A stretch of 64,000 nucleotides of DNA. It comes from Bacteroidota bacterium. Lineage in GTDB: Bacteria; Bacteroidota; Bacteroidia; B-17B0; Aurantibacillaceae. The translations under genes and the position numbers were made by a program. Under the pieces are notes generated by a model. That model saw only the letters and a program-made list of their open reading frames with translations, had not been told where the DNA came from and did no database searches. The DNA lies in NCBI GenBank assembly GCA_029237825.1, contig JAQZBQ010000007.1, positions 186,001 through 250,000 on the forward strand. Direction: 5' to 3'. This document shows positions 9,125 through 17,415 of this stretch, piece after piece. How positions within the stretch are numbered: the first letter of the stretch is position 1; each line of letters begins with the position of its first letter.

Positions 9125-9368
9125 AGGACTCGATCGTATTTTCAGGAATTAGTTTCACAACAATGGTTGCTGCTTCTTGTTTCCTCAGGCTTAGTAAATA
9201 ACCCGACACTTCTATTGCAATTGGGTCACCTAATGGCGCGATATTAGCCAGACGAATTTTTTCTCCCGGAAGGCACCCCATTTCAATAAATTTCAGCGAC
9301 AAAAAATCATCCGTAAAATCTATGATTGTGGCCATTTGGCCTTGTATTAATGTATCGAGGGTGCGCAT
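9111..9368 (-). CDS. feoA: FeoA ferrous iron transport accessory protein (SH3-like)
   Basis: An 85-residue FeoA-domain protein, the cytosolic partner of FeoB. The family pattern is visible: L..L..GQ.A.I at the N-terminus, then FIEMGCLPG, PLGDPIAI and GYLLSLRKQEA. The first ATG at 9368 gives the proper family N-terminus. The start codon sits directly against the T-tract of a strong hairpin (9369-9401), an unusual leader for a translated gene. feoB follows with a 14-nt overlap. Confidence 0.93.
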   Translation of the reverse strand: MRTLDTLIQGQMATIIDFTDDFLSLKFIEMGCLPGEKIRLANIAPLGDPIAIEVSGYLLSLRKQEAATIVVKLIPENTIESCVIS

Positions 9369-9401
9369 AAAAAAAGCAGATAAAAATACGTTTTTATCTG
9401 C
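9369..9401 (-). terminator. Hairpin plus T-tract between purQ and feoA, ending at the feoA ATG
   Basis: On the minus strand an 11-bp perfect stem (GCAGATAAAAA arms at 9376-9386 and 9391-9401) with a 4-nt loop is followed by seven T residues (9375-9369) and then at once by the feoA ATG. It looks like the purQ terminator, 28 nt after the purQ stop, but it would also lie in the leader of any feoA transcript that starts upstream. Confidence 0.7.
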
Positions 9402-9429
9402 TGTTTACTTATACCTTAAATGTGGTAGC

Positions 9430-10125
9430 TTATGCGTTTACCATAGTTGCCTTTAAAATGCTTTCAAATAAAAACTTACCATCGGTGTTTCCAAGTAATT
9501 CATCAGCAGCCCGCTCAGGATGTGGCATCATGCCAAATACATTTTTTGTGGAATTACAAATGCCGGCAATGTTTTCTGTCGCCCCATTTGGGTTTGATTC
9601 CGGTGAAACAAAACCGTTTTCATCACAATATCTGAAAACAATCTGACCGTTTTTATTCAATGCGGCTAGTGTTTCCGCATCCGCAAAGTACTTGCCTTCA
9701 CCATGAGCTATAGGAATTTTTAATGCATTAGCTGGAACCGAATTTGTGAGAACGGTATCAGTAGTTTCCGCTTTAACAAAAACATTTTTGCAGATAAACT
9801 TACGGCTATTATTGTGCAATAAGGCTCCCGGGAGCAAACCACTTTCACATAAAATCTGAAAGCCATTGCATACGCCAAACACAAAACCCCCGTTCTCAGC
9901 ATGTTTCATTACACTCGTCATGATCGGTGAAAAGCGTGCAATTGCACCGCTTCTTAAATAGTCACCGTAGGAAAAACCACCGGGTAAAACAATATGGGTA
10001 CAACCTTCCAGGTCATTGTTTTTATGCCAGATCTTAACAGTTTCCTGTTTCATGATGTCGCGTAATACGTACACCATGTCTTCATCACAATTAGAACCAG
10101 GGAAAACAACCACTCCAAATTTCAT
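9430..10125 (-). CDS. purQ: Phosphoribosylformylglycinamidine synthase, glutaminase subunit PurQ
   Basis: A class I glutamine amidotransferase that supplies ammonia to PurL in step four of purine synthesis. Visible features: GFSYGDYLR oxyanion segment, nucleophile Cys in FGVCNGFQIL (residue 86 from the ATG), and the C-terminal His/Glu pair in MMPHPER. The 231-residue length fits the stand-alone bacterial subunit, so PurL must be separate and is not in this window. A TTG two codons upstream (10131) is also in frame, but the ATG at 10125 gives the standard MKFGVVVFPG start. Confidence 0.96.
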   Translation of the reverse strand: MKFGVVVFPGSNCDEDMVYVLRDIMKQETVKIWHKNNDLEGCTHIVLPGGFSYGDYLRSGAIARFSPIMTSVMKHAENGGFVFGVCNGFQILCESGLLPGALLHNNSRKFICKNVFVKAETTDTVLTNSVPANALKIPIAHGEGKYFADAETLAALNKNGQIVFRYCDENGFVSPESNPNGATENIAGICNSTKNVFGMMPHPERAADELLGNTDGKFLFESILKATMVNA

Positions 10126-10152
10126 AATCAATATTTTTTAAAAAAGGTTTTA

Positions 10153-10160
10153 CAAAAGTA
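10153..10160 (-). promoter_or_regulatory. Candidate -7 box (TACTTTTG) for purQ
   Basis: Minus-strand TACTTTTG fits TAnnTTTG and lies 28 nt before the purQ ATG. No clear -33 element was seen. Confidence 0.35.
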
Positions 10161-10203
10161 GATAAATCCAACTAAAGGAAAGCGGAATTTTTTAACAAAA
10201 AGG

Positions 10204-11193
10204 TTAAATAATGTCTAATGCATGTAAATAGATTAACGTGAAGCCGGCAATGTACAATACCAGGAGCGTGTTTGCTATTTTTAGTTGTTTAATTTCAGAC
10301 AGGTAGTCGCCGGTTAAAATGCTGAACGGGATAATACAGGGTAAGAGAATCATATCAGACATTTGCTCGAAAAACAGGATTGAAAAACTTAATAGAAGCA
10401 TCCAGATTAAAATATACTTGGCTTTTTTTGTCTTTACTTTTCCGCCAAAACCTTTACCCAGGTAATGCGCCAAAGAGAATAAAATAGTTAGAATCGAAAT
10501 AAAGAGAAGCGGCATATAGTATTCGGAAAGCAAGGGTTTTTGAACAGAAGAGGTTGCCTCTTTTAACATCCCGAACACGGCGAACGGCATATCTGTAACC
10601 AGGTATGAAATGCCGATGTACAGGTAAAGTGGCGTTAACAGTCCAAGTAAAAGGACCACCCACTCCCGCCAGTTAAAGGGCCTTAAGATGATTAAGGCAA
10701 TAAAACATAACGGAAACATTACCATATAATGAATACAAAAAAAAGACGCAAGTCCCATAAACAAGCCAGATTTATAGAATTCCGCCAAAGCATAATCCTG
10801 CCGGTAACTATTCATTAAAAAATAAAGTGCCGGAAGTACCAGCAAATTAGCAGCTAAAATGGGTTCAATGAGTCCTTTCGTATTGGCTGAAAAGGCAAAA
10901 AGAATGTAAAAAAAAGCCGGTAAATAATTGGTCTTGGTTGTAATTTCCTGTTCTATGGCTAGGAAATTCGTAAAAAATGCGCCGGTTAAAATAATAAGCA
11001 GTGTAAATATATGCTGAACTGTAGCAGATAATATCTTGTCGAAAAAAAAGGAATATAAAATATGCTCTTTATAGTTGATGGAAGAAGTTTGCAGGTGTAC
11101 AAAACCGAAGGTTCCTAGCCAGGCGGCAAAGCAAAAAACCAATAGAATAATGATAGAGAATTGAATATTGCTTTTTAAAGGACCAACTATCAT
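10204..11193 (-). CDS. Polytopic membrane protein, DUF6427-like
   Basis: A 329-residue protein with about nine to ten hydrophobic segments covering nearly all its length and no soluble domain. Segments are separated by short loops, and the only longer loops lie near residues 205-225 (FAVFGMLKEATSSVQKP) and 245-255 (GKGFGGKVKTKKAK). It resembles a Bacteroidota-only membrane family of unknown function that I recall as DUF6427; this is recall, not a search. It is divergent from a small one-segment membrane protein at 11267-11467, an arrangement that also recalls the DUF6427/DUF6341 pairing. Role unknown; cell-envelope biogenesis is a guess. Confidence 0.65.
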   Translation of the reverse strand: MIVGPLKSNIQFSIIILLVFCFAAWLGTFGFVHLQTSSINYKEHILYSFFFDKILSATVQHIFTLLIILTGAFFTNFLAIEQEITTKTNYLPAFFYILFAFSANTKGLIEPILAANLLVLPALYFLMNSYRQDYALAEFYKSGLFMGLASFFCIHYMVMFPLCFIALIILRPFNWREWVVLLLGLLTPLYLYIGISYLVTDMPFAVFGMLKEATSSVQKPLLSEYYMPLLFISILTILFSLAHYLGKGFGGKVKTKKAKYILIWMLLLSFSILFFEQMSDMILLPCIIPFSILTGDYLSEIKQLKIANTLLVLYIAGFTLIYLHALDII

Positions 11194-11230
11194 TTTTCGG
11201 AGAAAAGCGTTTTTTATTAGAAAATAATTC

Positions 11231-11259
11231 TATTTTTGTGCTGTAAACTTACAAAATTA
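11231..11259. promoter_or_regulatory. Overlapping divergent promoter region between two membrane genes
   Basis: On the plus strand TATTTTTG (11231-11238) and on the minus strand TACTGT-free TAATTTTG (11259-11252) both match TAnnTTTG. They face each other and would place both start points near 11245, 22 nt before the plus gene and 52 nt before the minus gene. Their -33 elements are weak. Confidence 0.4.
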
Positions 11260-11266
11260 GATTTAT

Positions 11267-11467
11267 ATGACTTCTTTAATGATCACTATGACGGATGTTT
11301 TTTATGCGATTGGAGACTTTTCGTATTTAATATTTAAAGGAATGCGTGCATTAGGACATATTCCAAACATCATACTTTGGGTGATTATCGCATTTTTATT
11401 GGTATATCAAACCCTTCAAATTTTGAAGCAGGATAAAGAAGCAGAAAAGAATGGTACTTTAAGATAA
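11267..11467 (+). CDS. Small membrane protein, DUF6341-like
   Basis: A 66-residue protein with a short amphipathic N-terminal part, one strong transmembrane segment (about residues 33-51, IILWVIIAFLLVYQTLQIL) and a charged tail ending KQDKEAEKNGTLR. Size, layout and its divergent neighbour resemble the small Bacteroidota family recalled as DUF6341. A strong terminator follows 25 nt downstream, so it is a single-gene unit. Codon 8 is also ATG and could be the real start. Function unknown. Confidence 0.65.
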   Translation: MTSLMITMTDVFYAIGDFSYLIFKGMRALGHIPNIILWVIIAFLLVYQTLQILKQDKEAEKNGTLR

Positions 11468-11492
11468 TACTTTCTATTATAGTTTTTGACAG

Positions 11493-11520
11493 AACCCTGA
11501 TTTTTTAATCAGGGTTTTTT
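11493..11520 (+). terminator. Rho-independent terminator
   Basis: Perfect 10-bp stem AACCCTGATT (11493-11502) / AATCAGGGTT (11507-11516), loop TTTT, followed by a T-run to 11521. It separates the small membrane gene from the next plus-strand set. Confidence 0.9.
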
Positions 11521-11551
11521 TATATCTTAGTGTAAACTATTCGAATTTGAA

Positions 11552-13273
11552 ATGACCAAAAGGTTACTTTGCACATTTCTGATAATGAGTTCTCTTTTTT
11601 CTTTTAAGGAAATTAGTGCAACTCATATTGTTGGAGGGGAATTGAATTATAAATATTTAGGCGCGAACAATTACGAAATACGATTAACCGTTTACCGGGA
11701 TTGTTATGTGGGTGTCCCACCATTTGATAATCCTGCAAGCGTTGGAATTTTTAACAACGCAAACCAATTATTGCAAACGCTACAAATGACTTTTCGCGGT
11801 CTGGACACGTTGCAACCTACCATTAACGATCCCTGTATGATTCCGCCGCTTGATTTCTGTTATGAGGTAACCACTTATATCGACACCATCAACCTTCCGC
11901 CACTGGCGGGCGGCTACCAGATTTCATATCAACGCTGTTGCCGTAATCAAAACATCCTTAACATTATAAATCCTGAATGCGTTGGGGCGACATATTATGC
12001 TACTATCCCCGGACCCGAAACCGTTTTAGTGAACAGTAACCCGGTAATTAAGTTTTGGCCACCGCCATTCATTTGTGCTAATAAACCGTGGGTGTTTGAC
12101 GATTCGGCCATTGATTACGATGGCGATTCGCTTGCCTACGAACTTTTTATGCCCTTTGACGGGTTGACTGCCTCATGTCCTATGATTGGTCCGTTTTCTC
12201 CGGCCGGCACCTCCTGTCCCAACACAGTTCCGGTTTGCCCTACTGTTCCTGTAAACCCACCGTTCAACCCAATTGTTTGGGCGGCGCCATACAGTACTGC
12301 AAATATGCTGGGAGGAGTGCCTATGCAAATTAATGTACATACCGGCCAGGTTACCGCGACTCCAAACACGCAAGGTTATTTTGTTATCGGAATTAAAGTA
12401 AAGGAATATCGAAATGGTGTTTTTTTGAGTGAAACAAAACGCGATTTCCAATTGATCGTCAAACCGTGTCCGAGTGTGGTTGTGGCTGCGGCCCAGGCAC
12501 CTCAGGCAATTTGCGGAACCACATCCGTTTCTTTTTCCAACAACAGCACTGGCAGCGCCGGGTTGGGATTCAATTGGTATTTTGGTGATCCTTCTACCAC
12601 AGCGGATACCTCGCATGCAGTTTCACCTACTTATAATTATCCGGGAACAGGAAGTTATTCAGTAACGCTTGTAGCATATGTGAGTAGTAAACCCATGTGC
12701 AATGATACAGTCAATACCGTGGTATCAATCAGCGATTCTTTTAAGGCATCGTTCACCTTTACACCGATTCCCTGTTCCAATAACCTGGTTCTGTTTGAGG
12801 GCAAAGTGCAAAGTCCGCCAGGAACGGTTACCGAATGGTTATGGAATTTTGGTGACGGAGACACATCCAGTGTTCAAAGCCCCAATCACAATTACGGTAC
12901 CGGTGGTGAATTCCAGGTTACGTTGATTGCTGATATTCCTAACTCCGTTAACTGCAATGATACGCTCACCGCGCAAACAGTAAATGTTATTACAAACCCT
13001 GAAGTGTATATTCCAAATACGTTTACCCCGAACGGAGATGGTAAAAACGACCTTTTTAAAGTGCGTGGCCCTAAATATGAAGTGTTTTATTTTGCTGTGT
13101 ATAACCGATGGGGCCAACTGATGTACGAAACCGAAGACATTGATGAGGGTTGGGATGGTTTATTCAAAGGTAAACAGGTTGACCCTGGTGTATTTGGTTA
13201 CTATATGAAAGCCAGGTGTAACGCAGAAAGTGAAGAAATATTTAAAAAGGGGAACGTCACCTTAATCAGATAG
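11552..13273 (+). CDS. Secreted PKD-domain protein with gliding motility-associated (type IX, type B) C-terminal domain
   Basis: A 573-residue exported protein. Residues 1-23 are a signal peptide. The mature start THIVGGELNYKYLG and the VYRDC motif mark an N-terminal module common in Bacteroidota gliding-associated proteins. Two PKD-like domains follow (about residues 320-400 and 410-480; NWYFGDPST, WLWNFGDGDT). The last 90 residues form the CHU_C-type sorting domain: IPNTFTPNGDGKND, VYNRWGQLMYE, WDGLFKG. That domain directs export and surface attachment by the type IX system. porP follows after 1 nt, so the two are co-transcribed, fitting SprF-like partnership. No PorKLMN genes are in the window. 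Confidence 0.92.
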   Translation: MTKRLLCTFLIMSSLFSFKEISATHIVGGELNYKYLGANNYEIRLTVYRDCYVGVPPFDNPASVGIFNNANQLLQTLQMTFRGLDTLQPTINDPCMIPPLDFCYEVTTYIDTINLPPLAGGYQISYQRCCRNQNILNIINPECVGATYYATIPGPETVLVNSNPVIKFWPPPFICANKPWVFDDSAIDYDGDSLAYELFMPFDGLTASCPMIGPFSPAGTSCPNTVPVCPTVPVNPPFNPIVWAAPYSTANMLGGVPMQINVHTGQVTATPNTQGYFVIGIKVKEYRNGVFLSETKRDFQLIVKPCPSVVVAAAQAPQAICGTTSVSFSNNSTGSAGLGFNWYFGDPSTTADTSHAVSPTYNYPGTGSYSVTLVAYVSSKPMCNDTVNTVVSISDSFKASFTFTPIPCSNNLVLFEGKVQSPPGTVTEWLWNFGDGDTSSVQSPNHNYGTGGEFQVTLIADIPNSVNCNDTLTAQTVNVITNPEVYIPNTFTPNGDGKNDLFKVRGPKYEVFYFAVYNRWGQLMYETEDIDEGWDGLFKGKQVDPGVFGYYMKARCNAESEEIFKKGNVTLIR

Positions 13274-13274
13274 T

Positions 13275-14312
13275 ATGGGAAAGAATTCTCTAAAAGCTTC
13301 TTTTTTAAACGGCATGGCCGTCTGGATTTTGTTTTTGATTCACTCCGAAGCAATTTGTCAGGATATTCATTTTTCGCAGTATAACGGTTCGCTTCTTAAC
13401 GCAAACCCGGCCTTTAGCGGTTTTTTTGACGGAGATCACCGGGTTGGAGCTATTTACAGAAGCCAATGGCAGATGGTTCCGGTGTCTTATTCTACATTTT
13501 CGATGTTCGGCGATACAAAGTTAAAAACGAAAAGGATGCGAAGCGACCAAATCGGTGTGGGTTTAGTTTTTAATAACGATAAGGCAGGGTATGCCAATTA
13601 CAGTACTAATCAATTTTACCTTTCTGGATCATACATTCATAAAGTAAATAAGGATTCAACGTTATTATGGAGCACTGGGTTAAACCTGGGGTTTTCAAAT
13701 ACATCTTTTAACTACAACAAAATGACCTTTGATAGCCAGTATGACGGAACGAACTATAATGGTTCCTACGCGACCGGAGAAAACTTCACAGGTTTTGCGG
13801 CCAATTATGCCGATGTGACACTGGGCACTGTTGTGAAATACATCCTTAAGCAAAGGGCGTATCTTCAGTACGGGTTAACTTACAGTCATTTAAATTCACC
13901 CCGGATCACATTTCAAAATAATACCTCGGTGAAAATTGACCCAAAGTTTTATAATTACATATCTGTTCAATATCCTGTAACGCCAAAAGTGGATGTGGTT
14001 TTTGAAATGCTTCAGCAAAACCAGGGAAAGTTTAACGAGTTTATTCCAAGTCTGATGGCAAAGCTTCATCTCAATGAAATGAAACAACAACAAATTGGAG
14101 CAGGATTTAATTACAGGGCAAAAGACGCTATAGTGGCAAGGCTTTTCTACCAGGTAAAAACACTAAATGTCGGCCTTGCGTATGATTTGAATACCAGTAA
14201 ATTTATTGCAGCAACTAACCGACAGGGTGCGGTTGAGATTTACCTAACCTATATTTTTAAAAAGCTTATCCCCTTTGTTCCCAAAACCCGGGTGTGTCCT
14301 ATCTACATGTAA
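13275..14312 (+). CDS. PorP/SprF family type IX secretion outer-membrane protein
   Basis: A 345-residue predicted outer-membrane beta-barrel. A signal peptide ends near IHSEAICQ and the mature start DIHFSQYNGSLLNANPAFSG is the family hallmark (DxHFSQ...NPA). The remainder alternates Tyr/Phe-rich strands, with QYGLTYSHL and the closing LTYIF typical of barrels. SprF-like members are needed for secretion or attachment of the specific type B protein encoded beside them, here the gene 1 nt upstream. The OmpA-family gene begins 1 nt after its stop, so all three genes form one tight unit. Confidence 0.92.
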   Translation: MGKNSLKASFLNGMAVWILFLIHSEAICQDIHFSQYNGSLLNANPAFSGFFDGDHRVGAIYRSQWQMVPVSYSTFSMFGDTKLKTKRMRSDQIGVGLVFNNDKAGYANYSTNQFYLSGSYIHKVNKDSTLLWSTGLNLGFSNTSFNYNKMTFDSQYDGTNYNGSYATGENFTGFAANYADVTLGTVVKYILKQRAYLQYGLTYSHLNSPRITFQNNTSVKIDPKFYNYISVQYPVTPKVDVVFEMLQQNQGKFNEFIPSLMAKLHLNEMKQQQIGAGFNYRAKDAIVARLFYQVKTLNVGLAYDLNTSKFIAATNRQGAVEIYLTYIFKKLIPFVPKTRVCPIYM

Positions 14313-14313
14313 T

Positions 14314-16272
14314 ATGCAGAGAACCAGAAATTACATACTATTTGTTTTCATGCTATTGGCTTGTTCGCTTACTTCACAAACAGTGAAACAATATCTCAAG
14401 TTAGGCGCCGAGGCAATGGAAAAAAAAGATTTTTCATCTGCAGCACAATATTACAATCAGGTGATGATAATTGATTCAACGAAAGTGGAATATCAATTAT
14501 TATTTGCGGACGCTTCACGGTTAAATTACGATAACAGCTCTGCTCTAAGATGGTATGAGAAAATTTATAAGAAAGATAACGGTAAGACTTATCCAGAAAT
14601 ACCGTTTTACATCGCTACTTTATATAAAGGCTCGGGCAAATATAAGGATGCCAAAAAATATTTTGATAAATATTATAAGAAGCAACGGAACAGCAAAGAC
14701 AAAGAACGAAAGCAAAGAGCGCTTAAAGCAAAGCAGGAATTTGAATCCTGCGACATAGCCCAGGTACTGGTTAAAAATCCGGTTGATGTAAAAGTGGTTC
14801 ACCTCGATAGTGCGGTTAACAGTAGGGTGAGTGAATATGCGCCATTTGAGGCAGACAGCGTTTTATATTTTTCTTCATTAAGAGACAAGTCAACTACCGA
14901 TAAAGCCGGTGTAGGATTCAACAAATTGTATACTGCACATAAATCTGCAAAAAAAGAAAATAAGTTTTTAAAAGCTAAAGAATTAGATTCTCTATTTAAC
15001 ATGGCCGGAATCCACAACGCTAATACCAGTTTCAATTCCGATTTTACTAAGGTTTTTGTATCACGCTGCGGAGCCGTTAACATGAGTCAGTATCGGTGTG
15101 AAATTTACGTTTCTGATTTCAAAGATGGAAAATGGACTGAGGCTCAGAAATTGCCTTCGCCGATTAACGTAGATGGCAGCAACACAACTCAGCCTTGTTT
15201 TAGTGAATTAAACGGAAAGCCTGTTTTGTTTTTCGCAAGCGACCGTAGTGCAGGTGAGGGTGCAATGGACATTTGGTATGCCGCAATGAATGATGACGGA
15301 AGCTTTGAAACCCCTGTGAATGCAGGAAAAAAAGTGAATACCATTGAAGATGACATTACGCCCTGGTACGTAAAGGAAAACAAAACCCTTTATTTCAGCA
15401 GCACCTGGCATAAAGGCTTAGGCAATTTTGACATATTTAGTTCCGAGTTTAAGGATGGCACATTTACAGACGCTCAGAATATTGGGTTTCCAATCAACAG
15501 TAGCTATAACGATATTTATTATAGTGTAAATTCAAAAAAGGACCGGGCGTATATTTCATCCAACCGGATAGGGTCTTATTTTGAAGATAAGCCGAACTGT
15601 TGTAACGATATTTACAGTTTCCCCATCACACCTTTAACGGAGCCGCCCATACCGGTTGATACCACTGCCTTATTGATAAACCAGATGAAAGTGTTGGTGC
15701 CACTAACTTTATATTTTCATAATGACGAGCCCGAACCCAAAACCAAAGTTGTGGTCACAAAAAAGAACTATCGTAAAACATACGACGACTACATTGTGTT
15801 AAAACCAAAATACTTAACTGAATACGCAAAAGGTATTGAGGGAGAGCAGAAAGAATTTGCTATAAACAGGGTTGAAAATTTTTTTGAGGATAGTGTGGAA
15901 GCCGGCATGCAGGATCTGGATAAGTTTGCCCTCTTATTAGATCAGGTATTGCAACGCGGAGAAAAAGTAAAAATCACCATGAAGGGATATTGCAGCCCGT
16001 TGGCAAGTACAGATTATAATGTGAACCTTGCTAAACGAAGGATCAGCAGTTTGCGAAATTATTTTATGGAGTATGAAAACGGGAAATTTGTGAAGTATGT
16101 AGACAACACAAACGAACAGGAGGGCCGAATTGAGTTTTTCAACGAAGACATCGGCGAACTACCTGTCAGCAAAGTTAGTGACGATGTGAAGGACGTCCGA
16201 AATTCGGTTTACAGTCCGTTTGCTGCCAGTGAACGAAAAATACAGATTATTGCGATTAGCTACCTGAAGTAA
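14314..16272 (+). CDS. OmpA-family protein with TPR and WD40-like (PD40) repeats
   Basis: A 652-residue envelope protein, third gene of the unit. The start at ATG 14314 is chosen because it follows the porP stop by 1 nt and begins directly with a signal peptide (MQRTRNYIL...ACSLTSQ); an ATG further upstream would overlap porP. N-terminal TPR-like helices (about 25-150) are followed by PD40 propeller motifs (FSSLRDKS, FASDRSAG, FSSTWHKGLGNFDIF, ISSNRIGS) and a C-terminal OmpA domain with DYNVNLAKRRISSLRNYF that would bind peptidoglycan. This is the architecture of PorE-like and related envelope anchors in Bacteroidota. A role in anchoring or exporting the neighbouring surface protein is inferred. 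Confidence 0.9.
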   Translation: MQRTRNYILFVFMLLACSLTSQTVKQYLKLGAEAMEKKDFSSAAQYYNQVMIIDSTKVEYQLLFADASRLNYDNSSALRWYEKIYKKDNGKTYPEIPFYIATLYKGSGKYKDAKKYFDKYYKKQRNSKDKERKQRALKAKQEFESCDIAQVLVKNPVDVKVVHLDSAVNSRVSEYAPFEADSVLYFSSLRDKSTTDKAGVGFNKLYTAHKSAKKENKFLKAKELDSLFNMAGIHNANTSFNSDFTKVFVSRCGAVNMSQYRCEIYVSDFKDGKWTEAQKLPSPINVDGSNTTQPCFSELNGKPVLFFASDRSAGEGAMDIWYAAMNDDGSFETPVNAGKKVNTIEDDITPWYVKENKTLYFSSTWHKGLGNFDIFSSEFKDGTFTDAQNIGFPINSSYNDIYYSVNSKKDRAYISSNRIGSYFEDKPNCCNDIYSFPITPLTEPPIPVDTTALLINQMKVLVPLTLYFHNDEPEPKTKVVVTKKNYRKTYDDYIVLKPKYLTEYAKGIEGEQKEFAINRVENFFEDSVEAGMQDLDKFALLLDQVLQRGEKVKITMKGYCSPLASTDYNVNLAKRRISSLRNYFMEYENGKFVKYVDNTNEQEGRIEFFNEDIGELPVSKVSDDVKDVRNSVYSPFAASERKIQIIAISYLK

Positions 16273-16462
16273 TGTTAATGCGCTGAGTGAAACTGATTTT
16301 TGTACAAAAGGGGAAAAAAACATACCACTTATAAACTCAAATCAACCACTTACAAATTCACCTTTTATTTTAATGAAAAAATGGACAATCTTTGTAGAAA
16401 AACCAAGCGGTAGAAACAAGGGAAATCATTTAAAACATTAACAAAAAGATAGTATACTATTA

Positions 16463-16493
16463 TTGTTATTTAAAAACCTTTTTACTATGTTTG
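16463..16493 (+). promoter_or_regulatory. Promoter of the exbB-exbD-exbD-tonB operon
   Basis: TTG at 16463-16465 and TATGTTTG at 16486-16493 are separated by 20 nt, a very good match to the Bacteroidota -33/-7 promoter. The predicted start lies near 16500, leaving a leader of about 37 nt before the exbB ATG. The rest of the 264-nt gap from 16273 is AT-rich with no further feature seen. Confidence 0.65.
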
Positions 16494-16536
16494 GCCTCAT
16501 TCTTAAAAATAGAAACTAACTAAAAAACAATCTATC

Positions 16537-17340
16537 ATGAGTAACAAAAAAACATCAGGCGGTTTTCCATTAATCGTTTCAGCAATTGCTATCCTTATCT
16601 GTTTAGTAATTGGTATTGTGGTTTATAAATTTGTATTGGGTGATCCGGCTAATTTTGATGCGGAAGGTCCTGAAAAAGGTCATCCCCATAATTTCTTTGG
16701 TATTATGTACAAAGGTGGATTTATCGTACCAATCTTATTAGGCGTATTGTTTACAGTAATTTGCTTTTTCTTTGAGCGTTTAATTACCATTCAAAAAGCA
16801 AACGGGGCAGGTAATACAGACAAGTTTGTTGCAAAAATTAAAAGCCTGGTTGCTGCTGGTGATTTAGATGGTGCCATTGCTGCCTGCGATAAACAAAAAG
16901 GTTCTTTAGGAAACGTTGTTCGTGAAGGGTTGATGAAATATAAGTTCGTGCAAAATGATTCTACAATGGATAAAGAGTCTAAAGTAGCAGCAATCTCTAA
17001 AGCTTTGGAAGAAGCTACAGCGTTAGAATTACCGATGTTATCAAAAAATCTTAGCGTCATCTCTACCTGTGCATCCATCGGTACACTCGTTGGTTTGATT
17101 GGTACAGTTGTTGGTATGATCCGTGCTTTCGGCGCATTAGCTGCAGCTGGAACTCCTGACACAGCGGCTTTAGCAACAGGTATCTCTGAAGCACTTGTCA
17201 ACACGCTGGTAGGTATCTTATCTTCTGCCTTAGCTATTATTTTCTATAACTTCTTCTCTAACCGTGTAGATCAAATTACTTACGCAATGGATGAAGCAGG
17301 ATTCTCTATTATCCAGGAATTCCAAACTTCAGGAAAATAA
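16537..17340 (+). CDS. exbB: ExbB/TolQ/MotA-family proton channel subunit
   Basis: A 267-residue inner-membrane protein that with ExbD uses the proton gradient to energise TonB. An N-terminal hydrophobic segment (about 12-32) is followed by a second (about 58-80, FIVPILLGVLFTVICFFFERL), a cytoplasmic region with LVAAGDLDGAIAACDKQKG, and two C-terminal segments in the conserved MotA/TolQ block (STCASIGTLVGLIGTVVGM and ALVNTLVGILSSALAIIFY). The Thr/Gly-rich helix packing of the family is intact. It heads a four-gene operon. Confidence 0.94.
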   Translation: MSNKKTSGGFPLIVSAIAILICLVIGIVVYKFVLGDPANFDAEGPEKGHPHNFFGIMYKGGFIVPILLGVLFTVICFFFERLITIQKANGAGNTDKFVAKIKSLVAAGDLDGAIAACDKQKGSLGNVVREGLMKYKFVQNDSTMDKESKVAAISKALEEATALELPMLSKNLSVISTCASIGTLVGLIGTVVGMIRAFGALAAAGTPDTAALATGISEALVNTLVGILSSALAIIFYNFFSNRVDQITYAMDEAGFSIIQEFQTSGK

Positions 17341-17415
17341 TTCTCACCGATTTTTATCGGGATTTATGGAATTAGAAAAGAAATTGAATCTATTAATTAG
17401 AAATAAAAAGTAATC

